DNA from: Micrococcales bacterium
GTDB lineage: Bacteria; Actinomycetota; Actinomycetes; Actinomycetales; Microbacteriaceae
DNA: 38,467 bases
NCBI GenBank assembly: GCA_947483795.1
Contig: CANKLZ010000006.1
Span: 1 to 38,467 of the forward strand
Direction: 5' to 3'
Shown here: positions 23,466 to 31,819 of the stretch, piece by piece
Layout of the letters: every line of letters begins with the position of its first letter
Position numbering within the stretch: the stretch's first letter is position 1
Translations under genes and position numbers: made by a program
The notes under the pieces: model-generated
The model's database searches: none
The model's input: the letters and a program-made list of their open reading frames with translations, nothing else
What the model was told of the DNA's origin: nothing

Positions 23466-24296
23466 GTGCTCATTCTTGCCGCAACTCCTATCGGTAATCT
23501 TTCAGATGCTTCTGCGAGGTTAATCGAGCATTTGGGGACTTCTAGGTTTATTGCAGCTGAGGACACCAGAACCCTATTGAAGTTGGCTCGGGGACTTGGA
23601 GTAAAGCTAGATGCCAAGCTCTTTAGCCTGCATGAGCACAATGAAGCTGAGAGAGTTACTCAGTTACTTGAGATAGCAGCCACCGAAGACGTATTAGTTG
23701 TCAGCGATGCCGGCATGCCAACTGTTTCAGATCCTGGTTTTGTTCTAGTTAGGGCAGCCATTGAAGCAGGTATAGAGGTAACCGTAGTCCCTGGTCCATC
23801 TGCCGTTTTAGCGGCCCTTGCTGTTTCAGGGTTACCAACGGACAGATTTAGTTTCGAGGGCTTCTTACCTCGCAAATCAGGTGAACGAAAGAAAGTGTTT
23901 CAATCTTTACTTGAAGAAACCAGAACCATGGTGTTCTTTGAATCTCCTCATCGAATCGATGATTCCCTCAAAGATGCCCTTACTGTCTTTGGTCCAAACC
24001 GTCAGGCAACAGTTTCCAGGGAACTAACCAAGAAGTTTGAACAAACAGTTCGAGGAACCATTCCAGAACTACTGGAATGGAGTGCCAACCCAACTAAAGG
24101 TGAACTGGTCCTAGTTATAGCTGGTAACGCTGCTGCCAATGTCTCAACGGCTTCCATGCAAGAACTACTTACAGAGGTTGAGCAGGGTAGATCAGAGGGC
24201 CTTTCCCTGAAACAATCTGTAGCAAAGGTTGCTGAGAAGCACTCTTTGAGCAAAAGTGATCTTTATCAGCAAGTGCTTGATTCCAGAGCAAGTTAA
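23466..24296 (+). CDS. rsmI: 16S rRNA 2'-O-ribose C1402 methyltransferase
   Basis: A 276-residue SAM-dependent methyltransferase that modifies C1402 in the 16S rRNA decoding centre. It begins at GTG 23466 (VLILAATPIGNLSDAS) because this strand-1 motif normally opens the protein and GGGAG lies 8 nt upstream; an in-frame TTG at 23451 would add five residues. Other signatures are EDTRTLLKLARGLG, VSDAGMPTVSDPG, VPGPSAVLAALAVSGLP, FEGFLPRK and FFESPHRI, all typical of RsmI (tetrapyrrole-methylase fold). It is divergent from pmt, and its stop codon forms part of the TAAGAT box ahead of metG. Confidence 0.95.
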   Translation: MLILAATPIGNLSDASARLIEHLGTSRFIAAEDTRTLLKLARGLGVKLDAKLFSLHEHNEAERVTQLLEIAATEDVLVVSDAGMPTVSDPGFVLVRAAIEAGIEVTVVPGPSAVLAALAVSGLPTDRFSFEGFLPRKSGERKKVFQSLLEETRTMVFFESPHRIDDSLKDALTVFGPNRQATVSRELTKKFEQTVRGTIPELLEWSANPTKGELVLVIAGNAAANVSTASMQELLTEVEQGRSEGLSLKQSVAKVAEKHSLSKSDLYQQVLDSRAS

Positions 24297-24299
24297 GAT
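24294..24299 (+). promoter_or_regulatory. Candidate -10 box (TAAGAT) for metG, overlapping the rsmI stop
   Basis: TAAGAT begins with the TAA stop codon of rsmI and lies 7 nt before the metG ATG at 24307. No Shine-Dalgarno precedes metG. Confidence 0.4.
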
Positions 24300-24306
24300 T
24301 GAACTA

Positions 24307-25902
24307 ATGTCTAATTCAAACGGAGCATCGTTCTATGTGACGACTCCTATCTTCTATGTCAATGATGCTCCGCACATCGGCCATGCCTATACCGAGGTAG
24401 CCGCTGACGTTTTGGCTAGATGGCACAGACAAAGAGGAGAAGACAGTTTCCTACTTACTGGTACCGATGAGCATGGCGAAAAGGTTCTAAGAACAGCCGC
24501 AGCCAACAAGGTTTCACCTAAAGACTGGACAGACAAGCTAGTGCACGATGCTTGGCTACCCTTACTTGAGACCATCGACATCGATAACCAAGACTTCATT
24601 AGAACAACTGAGGAACGTCACGAAGTAAACGTTCAAAAGTTTATGCAGAAGCTTCATGACACTGGCTACATTTACCAAGGCTCATTCAAGGGCTCTTACT
24701 GTGTTGGTTGTGAAGAATACAAGAACAAGGCTGACCTAGTTGATGGCACTGGAGAGTTCGAAGGCCAAGATGTTTGTGCCATTCACTCAAAGCCTGTTGA
24801 ACAGCTAGAAGAGAACAACTACTTCTTCAAGCTCAGTGAGTTTGAGCAACCACTACTAGATTTCTATGAGCAGAACCCAACCTTCATTCAACCTGAATCA
24901 GCAAAGAACGAAGTTGTTGCCTTTGTTAGAAGAGGTCTGGAAGATCTATCGATAAGCAGATCCAAAGAGAAGTTTGACTGGGGTATCGATATCCCTTGGG
25001 ATGATTCACACATTACTTATGTTTGGTTTGATGCTCTATTGAATTACATAACCGCTATAGGTTACGGACAGGATGAAGCAGAGTTCAACAAACGTTGGCC
25101 TGCAACAGTTCAAATAGTTGGTAAAGACATTCTTAGATTCCACGCTGTTATCTGGCCAGCGATGCTGATGGCAGCAGATATCAAACCACCGCAGCAGATC
25201 TTCGGTCACGGTTGGTTGCTAGTTGGTGGTGAGAAGATGTCTAAATCTAAACTCACTGGAATCGCTCCTAACCAGATCACAGACATCTTCGGTAGTGATG
25301 CATTTCGCTATTACTTCATGTCAGCAATTGCTTTTGGTTCTGATGGTTCGTTTAGTTGGGAAGACCTATCGGCTAGATACCAAGCAGAACTAGCCAATGG
25401 TTTCGGTAACTTGGCTTCTAGATCTTTAGCCATGGTTAGAAAATACTTTGACGGCGTTATTCCAACTCCAAGTGAATACACAGAGATTGACAAGCAAGTT
25501 ATCCAGGTCGCTCAAGACGCTGTTACTAATTCAGATAGAGCTATGGATGAAGTTGCTATTCATGAAGCCATCAACAGTGTCTGGACACTTGTAGATGAAC
25601 TAAACGGATACATCACCTCACAAGAACCTTGGGCTTTAGCCAAAGATGAGGCTAACCGAGCACGTCTTGAAACAGTGCTTTACGTTTGTTCTGAAGGCTT
25701 GAGAGTTCTCTCAGTGCTACTTGCACCAGTTATTCCTAAAGCAACAGCAAAGCTATGGACAGCACTCACAGAAGGAAAGCTAGGAGAACTAGCAGACCAA
25801 CCTTTGAGTGAAGCAGGTAACTGGGGTCAGTTGCTTCCAGGTATTACTGTTTCTGAACTTGAGGTTCTCTTTCCACGCATTGAAGCAGAAACAGCAAGCT
25901 AA
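24307..25902 (+). CDS. metG: Methionyl-tRNA synthetase
   Basis: A 531-residue class I aminoacyl-tRNA synthetase charging tRNA-Met. The start ATG 24307 (SNSNGASFYVTTPIFY) is preferred over the longer frame because the catalytic fold begins there. Signatures are HIGH in APHIGHAYTE, KMSKS in GEKMSKSKLTG, the CVGCEEY knuckle with a second incomplete pair (VCAIHSK), and TYVWFDALLNY. The C-terminal tRNA-binding/dimerisation domain found in some MetRS is absent, as in the mycobacterial enzyme. It leads a run metG-tatD-rsmA-DUF4287-ispE with gaps or overlaps of a few bases, so probably one operon. Confidence 0.97.
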   Translation: MSNSNGASFYVTTPIFYVNDAPHIGHAYTEVAADVLARWHRQRGEDSFLLTGTDEHGEKVLRTAAANKVSPKDWTDKLVHDAWLPLLETIDIDNQDFIRTTEERHEVNVQKFMQKLHDTGYIYQGSFKGSYCVGCEEYKNKADLVDGTGEFEGQDVCAIHSKPVEQLEENNYFFKLSEFEQPLLDFYEQNPTFIQPESAKNEVVAFVRRGLEDLSISRSKEKFDWGIDIPWDDSHITYVWFDALLNYITAIGYGQDEAEFNKRWPATVQIVGKDILRFHAVIWPAMLMAADIKPPQQIFGHGWLLVGGEKMSKSKLTGIAPNQITDIFGSDAFRYYFMSAIAFGSDGSFSWEDLSARYQAELANGFGNLASRSLAMVRKYFDGVIPTPSEYTEIDKQVIQVAQDAVTNSDRAMDEVAIHEAINSVWTLVDELNGYITSQEPWALAKDEANRARLETVLYVCSEGLRVLSVLLAPVIPKATAKLWTALTEGKLGELADQPLSEAGNWGQLLPGITVSELEVLFPRIEAETAS

Positions 25903-25906
25903 CCTC

Positions 25907-26836
25907 ATGGGCACAGAGCCAAATCAGGATTTACCTAGCGAAAACTATATTCGGATTAGACATCGCAAGGCTGAAGATGGTTCATCAAGAGATCTAAGCT
26001 ACCCAGATGTTCCAGAGCCACTAGAAGTTGGTACCTACGATAATCACACCCATCTAGAAATAGCAGATGGTGAAAACCCGATGGATTACCGCGAGCATTT
26101 AGAACTCTCAGATCAAGCCGGAATTCTAGGTGCTGTTCAAGTTGGAGGTTCAGTTGAAACATCTAGGTGGTCAGCACGAACAGCCGCCATTGAACCAAGA
26201 CTTCTAGCGGCTGTTGCCCTACATCCAAATGTTGCTGCTGAATATAAAGATGTAAATGAACTAGATGTTGCTATAAATGAAATCGCCAACCTAGCCAAAG
26301 AGCCTCGCGTTAGAGCCGTTGGTGAAACCGGTCTTGATTACTTCAGAACTACAGCAGAGTTACTATTTCTTCAACAGCACAGCTTTGAAGCGCACATAGA
26401 AATAGCTAAAGAAAACAACATTGCTATGCAGATTCATGACAGAGATGCTCATGCTGATGTTGTTGAGACTCTGCTTAGAGTTGGCGCTCCAGAGCGAACA
26501 GTGTTTCACTGCTTCAGTGGTGATAGGGAACTAGCGCAAATACTCATTGATAACGGTTGGTATGCATCTTTCTCAGGAACCGTAACCTTCAAAAAGAATG
26601 AGGAGCTACGTGTAGCACTTGAGATGCTGCCACCTGAACTAATCCTTGTTGAAACCGATGCACCATTTCTAACCCCTGAACCACTTAGGGGAAGACCTAA
26701 CTCGCCATACCTAATTGGCATCACGCTAAGAGCGATGGCAAAGGTAAGAGACATGAGTGTCAATGATCTTGCTAATCAGATCAACAAGAACACTGAAGCG
26801 GTCTATGGTTCTTGGGCAGAGGGCTTAAATGGTTGA
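25907..26836 (+). CDS. TatD-family metal-dependent deoxyribonuclease
   Basis: A 309-residue TIM-barrel metallohydrolase. Metal-ligand motifs appear in order: DNHTHLEI near 46, VGETGLDYF, IHDRDAH, FHCFSGD and VETDAPFLTP followed by PLRGRPNSP. TatD proteins act as 3'-5' exonucleases/AP endonucleases in DNA repair or degradation. I start at ATG 25907, 4 nt after the metG stop; the longer upstream frame lies inside metG. An N-terminal extension of about 40 residues before the barrel is common in actinobacterial members. The 3' end overlaps rsmA by 8 nt. In Mycobacterium rpfB follows tatD; here it does not. Confidence 0.93.
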   Translation: MGTEPNQDLPSENYIRIRHRKAEDGSSRDLSYPDVPEPLEVGTYDNHTHLEIADGENPMDYREHLELSDQAGILGAVQVGGSVETSRWSARTAAIEPRLLAAVALHPNVAAEYKDVNELDVAINEIANLAKEPRVRAVGETGLDYFRTTAELLFLQQHSFEAHIEIAKENNIAMQIHDRDAHADVVETLLRVGAPERTVFHCFSGDRELAQILIDNGWYASFSGTVTFKKNEELRVALEMLPPELILVETDAPFLTPEPLRGRPNSPYLIGITLRAMAKVRDMSVNDLANQINKNTEAVYGSWAEGLNG

Positions 26837-27668
26837 GTTACTGGGTGGAGCTGATGTTAGAGCTTTAGCAGAGTCTTTAGGTGTCTCGCCAACCAAGAAG
26901 CTAGGGCAGAACTTTGTAACAGACCCAAACACCATTAGAAGAATTGTGCAGGCAGCCAAGCTCACTGGATCTGAAACTGTTGTTGAAATAGGTCCTGGTC
27001 TAGGTTCTCTCACTCTTGGGTTACTTGAACAGGCTAAGCATGTTATCGCCGTTGAGATTGACAACAAGATGGCTGCTGCCATCGAAGATACGGTAGCTAA
27101 ACGAGCTCCAGGTAAATCTTTTTATCTAGTCACAGCTGATGCTCTAAAGGTCAAGGAGTTACCGCTACAACCAGATGCACTAGTTGCAAACCTGCCTTAC
27201 AACATTTCTGTGCCAGTGTTACTGCACTTTCTGGAACACTTCCCAAGCATCCACTCTGGGTTAGTGCTAGTTCAGGCAGAGGTTGCTCATCGCTTAGCCG
27301 CACTGCCTGGCTCAAAGGTTTATGGTGTGCCATCTGCCAAGCTAGCTTGGTATGCCAATGCCAACCTTGCAGGCAACATCGGCAGAAACATTTTCTGGCC
27401 AGCTCCAAACGTTGATTCCGCTTTGGTCTATTTTGTGAAAAGAGAAGTTCCCTTAGGAACAGAGGAAATGCGACTTGAAACATTTGCGGTCATCGATAAC
27501 GCCTTCTCGCAAAGAAGAAAGACTCTTCGTCAAGCATTAGCCGAGTGGGCGGGATCTGCAGCTCTAGCAGAAGAGATACTGCTTAGGGCAGGCATTGATC
27601 CAACCAAACGAGGCGAGGCATTGAACATCCTAGATTTTGTAGCCATTGCCAAAGCTAGGCAGGCTTAG
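26829..27668 (+). CDS. rsmA: 16S rRNA dimethyladenosine transferase (KsgA)
   Basis: A 279-residue SAM-dependent enzyme that dimethylates A1518 and A1519 of 16S rRNA late in small-subunit assembly. Visible motifs: KKLGQNFVTDPNTIRRIV, motif I VEIGPGLGSLTLGLL, the acidic AVEID strand end, DALKV, and the catalytic NLPYNIS. The C-terminal helical domain includes AFSQRRKTLRQAL and the R-x-E-x-L ending (GEALNILDF). It starts inside the tatD end (8-nt overlap) and ends directly before the next ATG (TAG then ATG with no gap), so translation is tightly coupled. Confidence 0.97.
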   Translation: MVELLGGADVRALAESLGVSPTKKLGQNFVTDPNTIRRIVQAAKLTGSETVVEIGPGLGSLTLGLLEQAKHVIAVEIDNKMAAAIEDTVAKRAPGKSFYLVTADALKVKELPLQPDALVANLPYNISVPVLLHFLEHFPSIHSGLVLVQAEVAHRLAALPGSKVYGVPSAKLAWYANANLAGNIGRNIFWPAPNVDSALVYFVKREVPLGTEEMRLETFAVIDNAFSQRRKTLRQALAEWAGSAALAEEILLRAGIDPTKRGEALNILDFVAIAKARQA

Positions 27669-28316
27669 ATGTTTAGGAAAAAAGTCAAAGACACCGGCAT
27701 CTTCGATGACCTTCCCGTTTTCCAAGCACACCCTTCAACTCAGAGAGAAGAGCAAAAGAAATCTGGAAGAAGAGCGATGCTCATTCCAGACAAAGCAGCT
27801 ACTGCCAATCTGAGTTCAGATGAGTTAGTAACAAATACAGGTAGACAAAAAGAGGAGTGGTTGGACACAATCTTTCAATCAAGTCACCGTGAAGGTAAGC
27901 AGAAAGATATTGCTGCCTGGTTGCAGAACTCTCACAGGGTGCAGAAGTGGTGGGCAAATTCAATTGCTTTGATGTATTTGAAGTGGCGTGAAGCTCCGAA
28001 GACCAATGCAGTTAGTCACTCTGTACTAAGAACTTCTAAGAGTATTGAGGCCACAAGTTTCAGAGTCTTCAGTATCTTGAATAGTGAAAAAATCTTTGGT
28101 GAAGATTTCAAACGTTTCTTGAAGCAGGTTGATTCTGAGCGTCTAGTGCTTAGCTTTGATGATGAGACAAGAGCAACTATTACCCTGCAGCAACATGGCT
28201 CAAGCTGTGATGTATTAGTTGAACATGAGTTCATTGCCGGTAAAGAAACTGTTAAGGACAGAACTGTATTCTGGGCCGAATTACTAGATCAGGTCTCAAG
28301 TCAGGTAAGTCGATGA
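27669..28316 (+). CDS. DUF4287-like / SRPBCC-like protein
   Basis: A 215-residue protein I recognise only in part. Residues about 55-110 (TGRQKEEWLDTIFQ, then KQKDIAAWLQNSHRVQKWWA and LMYLKWR) resemble DUF4287, which has the pattern GK-EW-KEI-YL-GV-WWAQ. Residues about 115-215 resemble an SRPBCC/AHSA1-like lipid-binding fold, with sensitivity to the ending TVFWAELLDQVSSQV. DUF4287-SRPBCC fusions exist in Actinobacteria; ligand and role are unknown. It is squeezed between rsmA (no gap) and ispE (ATGA overlap), a place where most actinobacteria have nothing. The N-terminal 50 residues are basic and low in predicted structure. Confidence 0.7.
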   Translation: MFRKKVKDTGIFDDLPVFQAHPSTQREEQKKSGRRAMLIPDKAATANLSSDELVTNTGRQKEEWLDTIFQSSHREGKQKDIAAWLQNSHRVQKWWANSIALMYLKWREAPKTNAVSHSVLRTSKSIEATSFRVFSILNSEKIFGEDFKRFLKQVDSERLVLSFDDETRATITLQQHGSSCDVLVEHEFIAGKETVKDRTVFWAELLDQVSSQVSR

Positions 28317-29236
28317 ACAGAATCATTAGAGCCTCAGCTCCAGCCAAGGTTAACCTTGTCTTTGAAGTTGGACAGCTCGCCAGCGATGGCTACCATCCGG
28401 TTAACTCACTATTTCTCGCCCTTGACCTAAGAGAAGAACTCACGCTAGTTAAAGGAGCAACTGGAACAGGTATCAGTATTTATGTGCACGGTGAATCTAT
28501 CCCTGACACTCACATCAAAGCAGTTCCTACAGATCACAACAACCTTGTGCACAAGACTGCGGTTCTCTTCGCTGCGAAACTAGGAAAAGCAACGCCTGAC
28601 CTCCAGATTGATATTCATAAACGAATTCCAGTTGCCGGTGGTATGGCAGGAGGCTCTGCTGATGCAGCAGCCATGCTAATAGCAATGAACGAGTTTATGC
28701 ATCAGGAGCATGGAACTGAAAGACTTTCAATTGACGAGTTAGCTCTTATTGGTGCCGAGCTGGGTTCTGATGTTCCATTCTGTATTTATGGAGGAATGGC
28801 TATTGGCACAGGTCTTGGTGAAGTTATATCTCCACTAGAGGATCTAGACTTTGAAACCAACTGGCTACTTTGTGCCAGCAGTAGAGGTCTCTCCACACCA
28901 ACAGTGTTTGCTGAATTCGATGAAATAGGAAAACACAGTCCGTTCACGGACCTATCTGAGTTCGCCAGCATCTCTTCTGCTGAGGAACTTGGGATGAGGA
29001 TGACCAATGACTTGGAGCAGGCAGCTTTCAGCTTGATGCCAGCATTGAGTCAATTAGTAGAGCAATTGGAGCAGTTGGGCGCGGTTAGAGCCATGGTTTC
29101 AGGATCTGGGCCAACTATCGCAGCACTATTTGATTCTGAGGCTAAGGCTATTGAAGTTTCTGAAGTATTGAGATCTCAGGGGTTGGTGGCTCTCACATCT
29201 AAAGGTTTGGCCCAAGGGGCCAGACTAGATAGCTAA
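28313..29236 (+). CDS. ispE: 4-diphosphocytidyl-2-C-methyl-D-erythritol kinase
   Basis: A 307-residue GHMP kinase of the MEP isoprenoid pathway, phosphorylating CDP-ME at the 2-hydroxyl. N-terminal APAKVNLVFEVG (motif 1, catalytic Lys/Asn region), DGYHPVNSLF (substrate motif), the glycine-rich ATP motif PVAGGMAGGSADAAA at 106-120 and C-terminal MVSGSGPTIAALF are all present. The ATG overlaps the preceding stop by 4 nt. It is the last gene of the metG operon and is followed by tRNA-Gln and glmU, the usual actinobacterial order. Confidence 0.97.
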   Translation: MNRIIRASAPAKVNLVFEVGQLASDGYHPVNSLFLALDLREELTLVKGATGTGISIYVHGESIPDTHIKAVPTDHNNLVHKTAVLFAAKLGKATPDLQIDIHKRIPVAGGMAGGSADAAAMLIAMNEFMHQEHGTERLSIDELALIGAELGSDVPFCIYGGMAIGTGLGEVISPLEDLDFETNWLLCASSRGLSTPTVFAEFDEIGKHSPFTDLSEFASISSAEELGMRMTNDLEQAAFSLMPALSQLVEQLEQLGAVRAMVSGSGPTIAALFDSEAKAIEVSEVLRSQGLVALTSKGLAQGARLDS

Positions 29237-29302
29237 CTAAAGTAAAAAGTACCTAAACTTCTGGCAGACTAAGCATGTGTTAATCGCTTTGGCGGTTCAG
29301 AA

Positions 29303-29374
29303 TGCTCCCTAGTGTAACGGCAGCACGGCACCCTTTGGAGGTGTTCGGTCCAGGTTCGAATCCTGGGGGAGCAG
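29303..29374 (+). tRNA. tRNA-Gln(UUG)
   Basis: A full cloverleaf: acceptor TGCTCCC/GGGAGCA with discriminator G, D arm with GTGTAACGGCAGCAC, anticodon stem GCACC/GGTGT around loop CTTTGGA giving anticodon TTG, and T arm CCAGG-TTCGAAT-CCTGG. CCA is not encoded. Position between ispE and glmU matches other Actinobacteria. Confidence 0.96.
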
Positions 29375-29400
29375 CAATAAAAGCGCATATAGGAGGTTAG

Positions 29401-30825
29401 ATGAGCGAGCAGCACTTAGCAGTTATCGTGCTAGCCGCTGGTGAAGGCACCAGAATGCGCTCATCCACACCTAAAGTTCTTCACGAAATAGCCGGCCTAC
29501 CTTTGCTGGGTCATGCCTTAGCCACTGCGACTGCTCTTGGCGCTCAAAAGGTTATTCCGGTAATCAGGCACGAGGCTGAGAAGCTCGAAGCCTTTATCAA
29601 CGCTTACTATCCAAACTCTCACATCATCCATCAGGATGAGATACCAGGTACTGGTCGTGCAGTTGAATGTGCTCTCAGTGGATTACCGGCTGAATTCTCA
29701 GGTGCGGTAGTTGTAACAAGTGGGGATGTTCCTCTACTTGATGTTCAAACCATTGAATCGATGATTGACGTTCATCTTCAAACCTCAGCTGGAGCAACCC
29801 TTCTTACTGCCTCTTTCTCTGATCCAACCGGTTACGGAAGGATCATTCGAGATCAGGATGGCCTGTTTGGTTCTATCGTCGAAGAACGTGATGCAACTGA
29901 ACAAGAACGAGAGATTACCGAGGTTAACGCAGGTGTCTATGTATTTGACTTCAAGGCTCTAAAGAATGCGCTTGCTGCAATCACTACTCACAATGCTGCT
30001 GGAGAAAAGTATTTGACTGATGTTGCGGTTGAAATTCTAAAAACAGGCAGTCAAGTCAATGCTCTTCAGGTTTCTGATAACTGGCTGGTTGCAGGAGTCA
30101 ATAACAGAGTTCAACTGCAACAGGTCTCAAGCGAACTGAACAGAAGAATCTGTGAAGGTTGGATGCTAGCTGGAGTGACTATCACTCAGCCAGAATCAAC
30201 TTTCATTGATGTCACTGCTGTATTAGCTGAAGATGTGACCTTACTGCCAGGTACTCACCTAAAAGGAATAACAAGAATTGGCCAAGGTTCAACTATTGGA
30301 CCTGAGGTAGTCATAACCGATACTCAGGTTGGTTCAAACGTTTCAATCACCAAATCTCAAGTTTCTGGTTCAGTTATTGAAGATGATTCAACTGTTGGAC
30401 CTTTCAGCTATATCAGACCAGGTACTCACCTAGGTGCTGGTGGCAAGATTGGTACCTTTGTTGAAACCAAGAATGCTGTTATAGGAACAGGATCTAAGAT
30501 CCCACACCTAAGTTATGTCGGAGATGCCACCATAGGTGAGCACACCAACATCGGTGCCGGCACCATCTTCGCTAACTATGACGGTGTCAATAAACACCAC
30601 AGCGTTATCGGTTCACATGTTAGATCTGGATCACACAACGTGTTTGTTGCACCTGTCACGATTGGCGATGGCGCATACACCGCAGCTGGAACAGTAGTGC
30701 GAAAAGATGTTGAACCTGGTGCACTTGCAATGAGCGTTGCCCCACAACGTAATCTCGCAGAATGGGTAATAGCAAAGAGACCAAATACAGCATCAGCGGA
30801 TGCTGCTAAAAAAGCAACTGAGTAA
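29401..30825 (+). CDS. glmU: Bifunctional GlcNAc-1-P uridyltransferase / GlcN-1-P acetyltransferase
   Basis: A 474-residue bifunctional enzyme making UDP-GlcNAc for peptidoglycan. The N-terminal half is the pyrophosphorylase domain with LAAGEGTRMRSSTPKVLH at 11-28 and SGDVPLL. The C-terminal half is a left-handed beta helix of hexapeptide repeats (IGAGTIFANYDGVNKH, IGSHVRSGS, VTIGDGAYTAAGTVV) with the acetyltransferase site. A clear AGGAGG Shine-Dalgarno lies at 29391-29396, ahead of ATG 29401. It is followed 19 nt later by prs, a common actinobacterial pair. Confidence 0.97.
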   Translation: MSEQHLAVIVLAAGEGTRMRSSTPKVLHEIAGLPLLGHALATATALGAQKVIPVIRHEAEKLEAFINAYYPNSHIIHQDEIPGTGRAVECALSGLPAEFSGAVVVTSGDVPLLDVQTIESMIDVHLQTSAGATLLTASFSDPTGYGRIIRDQDGLFGSIVEERDATEQEREITEVNAGVYVFDFKALKNALAAITTHNAAGEKYLTDVAVEILKTGSQVNALQVSDNWLVAGVNNRVQLQQVSSELNRRICEGWMLAGVTITQPESTFIDVTAVLAEDVTLLPGTHLKGITRIGQGSTIGPEVVITDTQVGSNVSITKSQVSGSVIEDDSTVGPFSYIRPGTHLGAGGKIGTFVETKNAVIGTGSKIPHLSYVGDATIGEHTNIGAGTIFANYDGVNKHHSVIGSHVRSGSHNVFVAPVTIGDGAYTAAGTVVRKDVEPGALAMSVAPQRNLAEWVIAKRPNTASADAAKKATE

Positions 30826-30844
30826 TAAGGAACGAGAAAAGCAA

Positions 30845-31819
30845 ATGGCCAAGAAAGCAACAGGAGAAAAGCGTTTACTTCTTGCAACTGGAAGAGCTCA
30901 CCCAGCTCTAGCCCAGGAGATAGCCACACTGCTGGATACCCCTATCGTGCCAACTACAGCTTACGACTTTGCTAACGGTGAAATCTTCGTTCGTTTCGAT
31001 GAGAGCGTACGTGGTGTTGATGCTTTCGTAATCCAATCGCACTCAGCTCCAATCAATGACCAGTTGATGGAACAACTAATCATGATCGATGCTCTCAAGC
31101 GAGCAAGCGCTAAGCGCATCACAGTTGTTTCTCCTTTCTTCCCTTATGCAAGACAGGACAAGAAGCACAAGGGACGCGAGCCTATCTCTGCTCGTCTGGT
31201 AGCTGACCTATACAAGGCAGCTGGAGCAGACCGTCTAATGTCTGTTGATCTGCACTCACCTCAGATTCAGGGCTTCTTTGATGGACCGGTGGATCACCTC
31301 TGGGCTTTGCCACTTCTAGCTGATTACGTAAAGCAAACCTTTGGTGGCGATAACCTAACCGTTGTTTCTCCTGACTCCGGTCGTGTAAGAGTTGCTGATA
31401 TCTGGGCTGACCGTCTAGGTGCACCGCTAGCCATCATTCACAAGAGAAGAGATCCAAACAAGCCAAACCAGGTTCAGGTCAATGAACTTGTTGGTGAAGT
31501 TGAAGGTCGTATCTGTGTGCTAGTTGACGACATGATTGATACCGCAGGAACTATCGTGGCTGCAGCCAAAGCACTTAGAGATAACGGTGCAGAAAGAATC
31601 ATCGTTGCTTCAACTCACGCAGTGTTCAGCGACCCTGCTGTTGAAAGACTCTCTGGAGCAGATGTTGACAATGTTATTGTTACCAACACTTTGCCGATTG
31701 ATGCTTCCAAGCAGTTCGAGAAGCTAACAGTGTTATCAATCGCACCGCTTATTGCTAGCGCCATCTCTTCTGTATTCAACGATGACAGCGTAACTAGCCT
31801 CTTCGATGGCCACGTCTAA
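30845..31819 (+). CDS. prs: Ribose-phosphate pyrophosphokinase
   Basis: A 324-residue class I PRPP synthetase (ribose 5-phosphate plus ATP to PRPP). The start ATG 30845 (AKKATGEKRLLLATGRAHP) follows GGAACGAG; the upstream frame overlaps glmU. Motifs are FANGEIFVRFDESVRG, the flexible loop YARQDKKHKGREPISARL, VDLHSPQIQGFF, and the PRPP/ribose-phosphate binding loop VLVDDMIDTAGTI. The product feeds purine, pyrimidine, His, Trp and NAD synthesis, and in Actinobacteria arabinan precursors. The last 14 bases overlap the APC permease start. Confidence 0.97.
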   Translation: MAKKATGEKRLLLATGRAHPALAQEIATLLDTPIVPTTAYDFANGEIFVRFDESVRGVDAFVIQSHSAPINDQLMEQLIMIDALKRASAKRITVVSPFFPYARQDKKHKGREPISARLVADLYKAAGADRLMSVDLHSPQIQGFFDGPVDHLWALPLLADYVKQTFGGDNLTVVSPDSGRVRVADIWADRLGAPLAIIHKRRDPNKPNQVQVNELVGEVEGRICVLVDDMIDTAGTIVAAAKALRDNGAERIIVASTHAVFSDPAVERLSGADVDNVIVTNTLPIDASKQFEKLTVLSIAPLIASAISSVFNDDSVTSLFDGHV

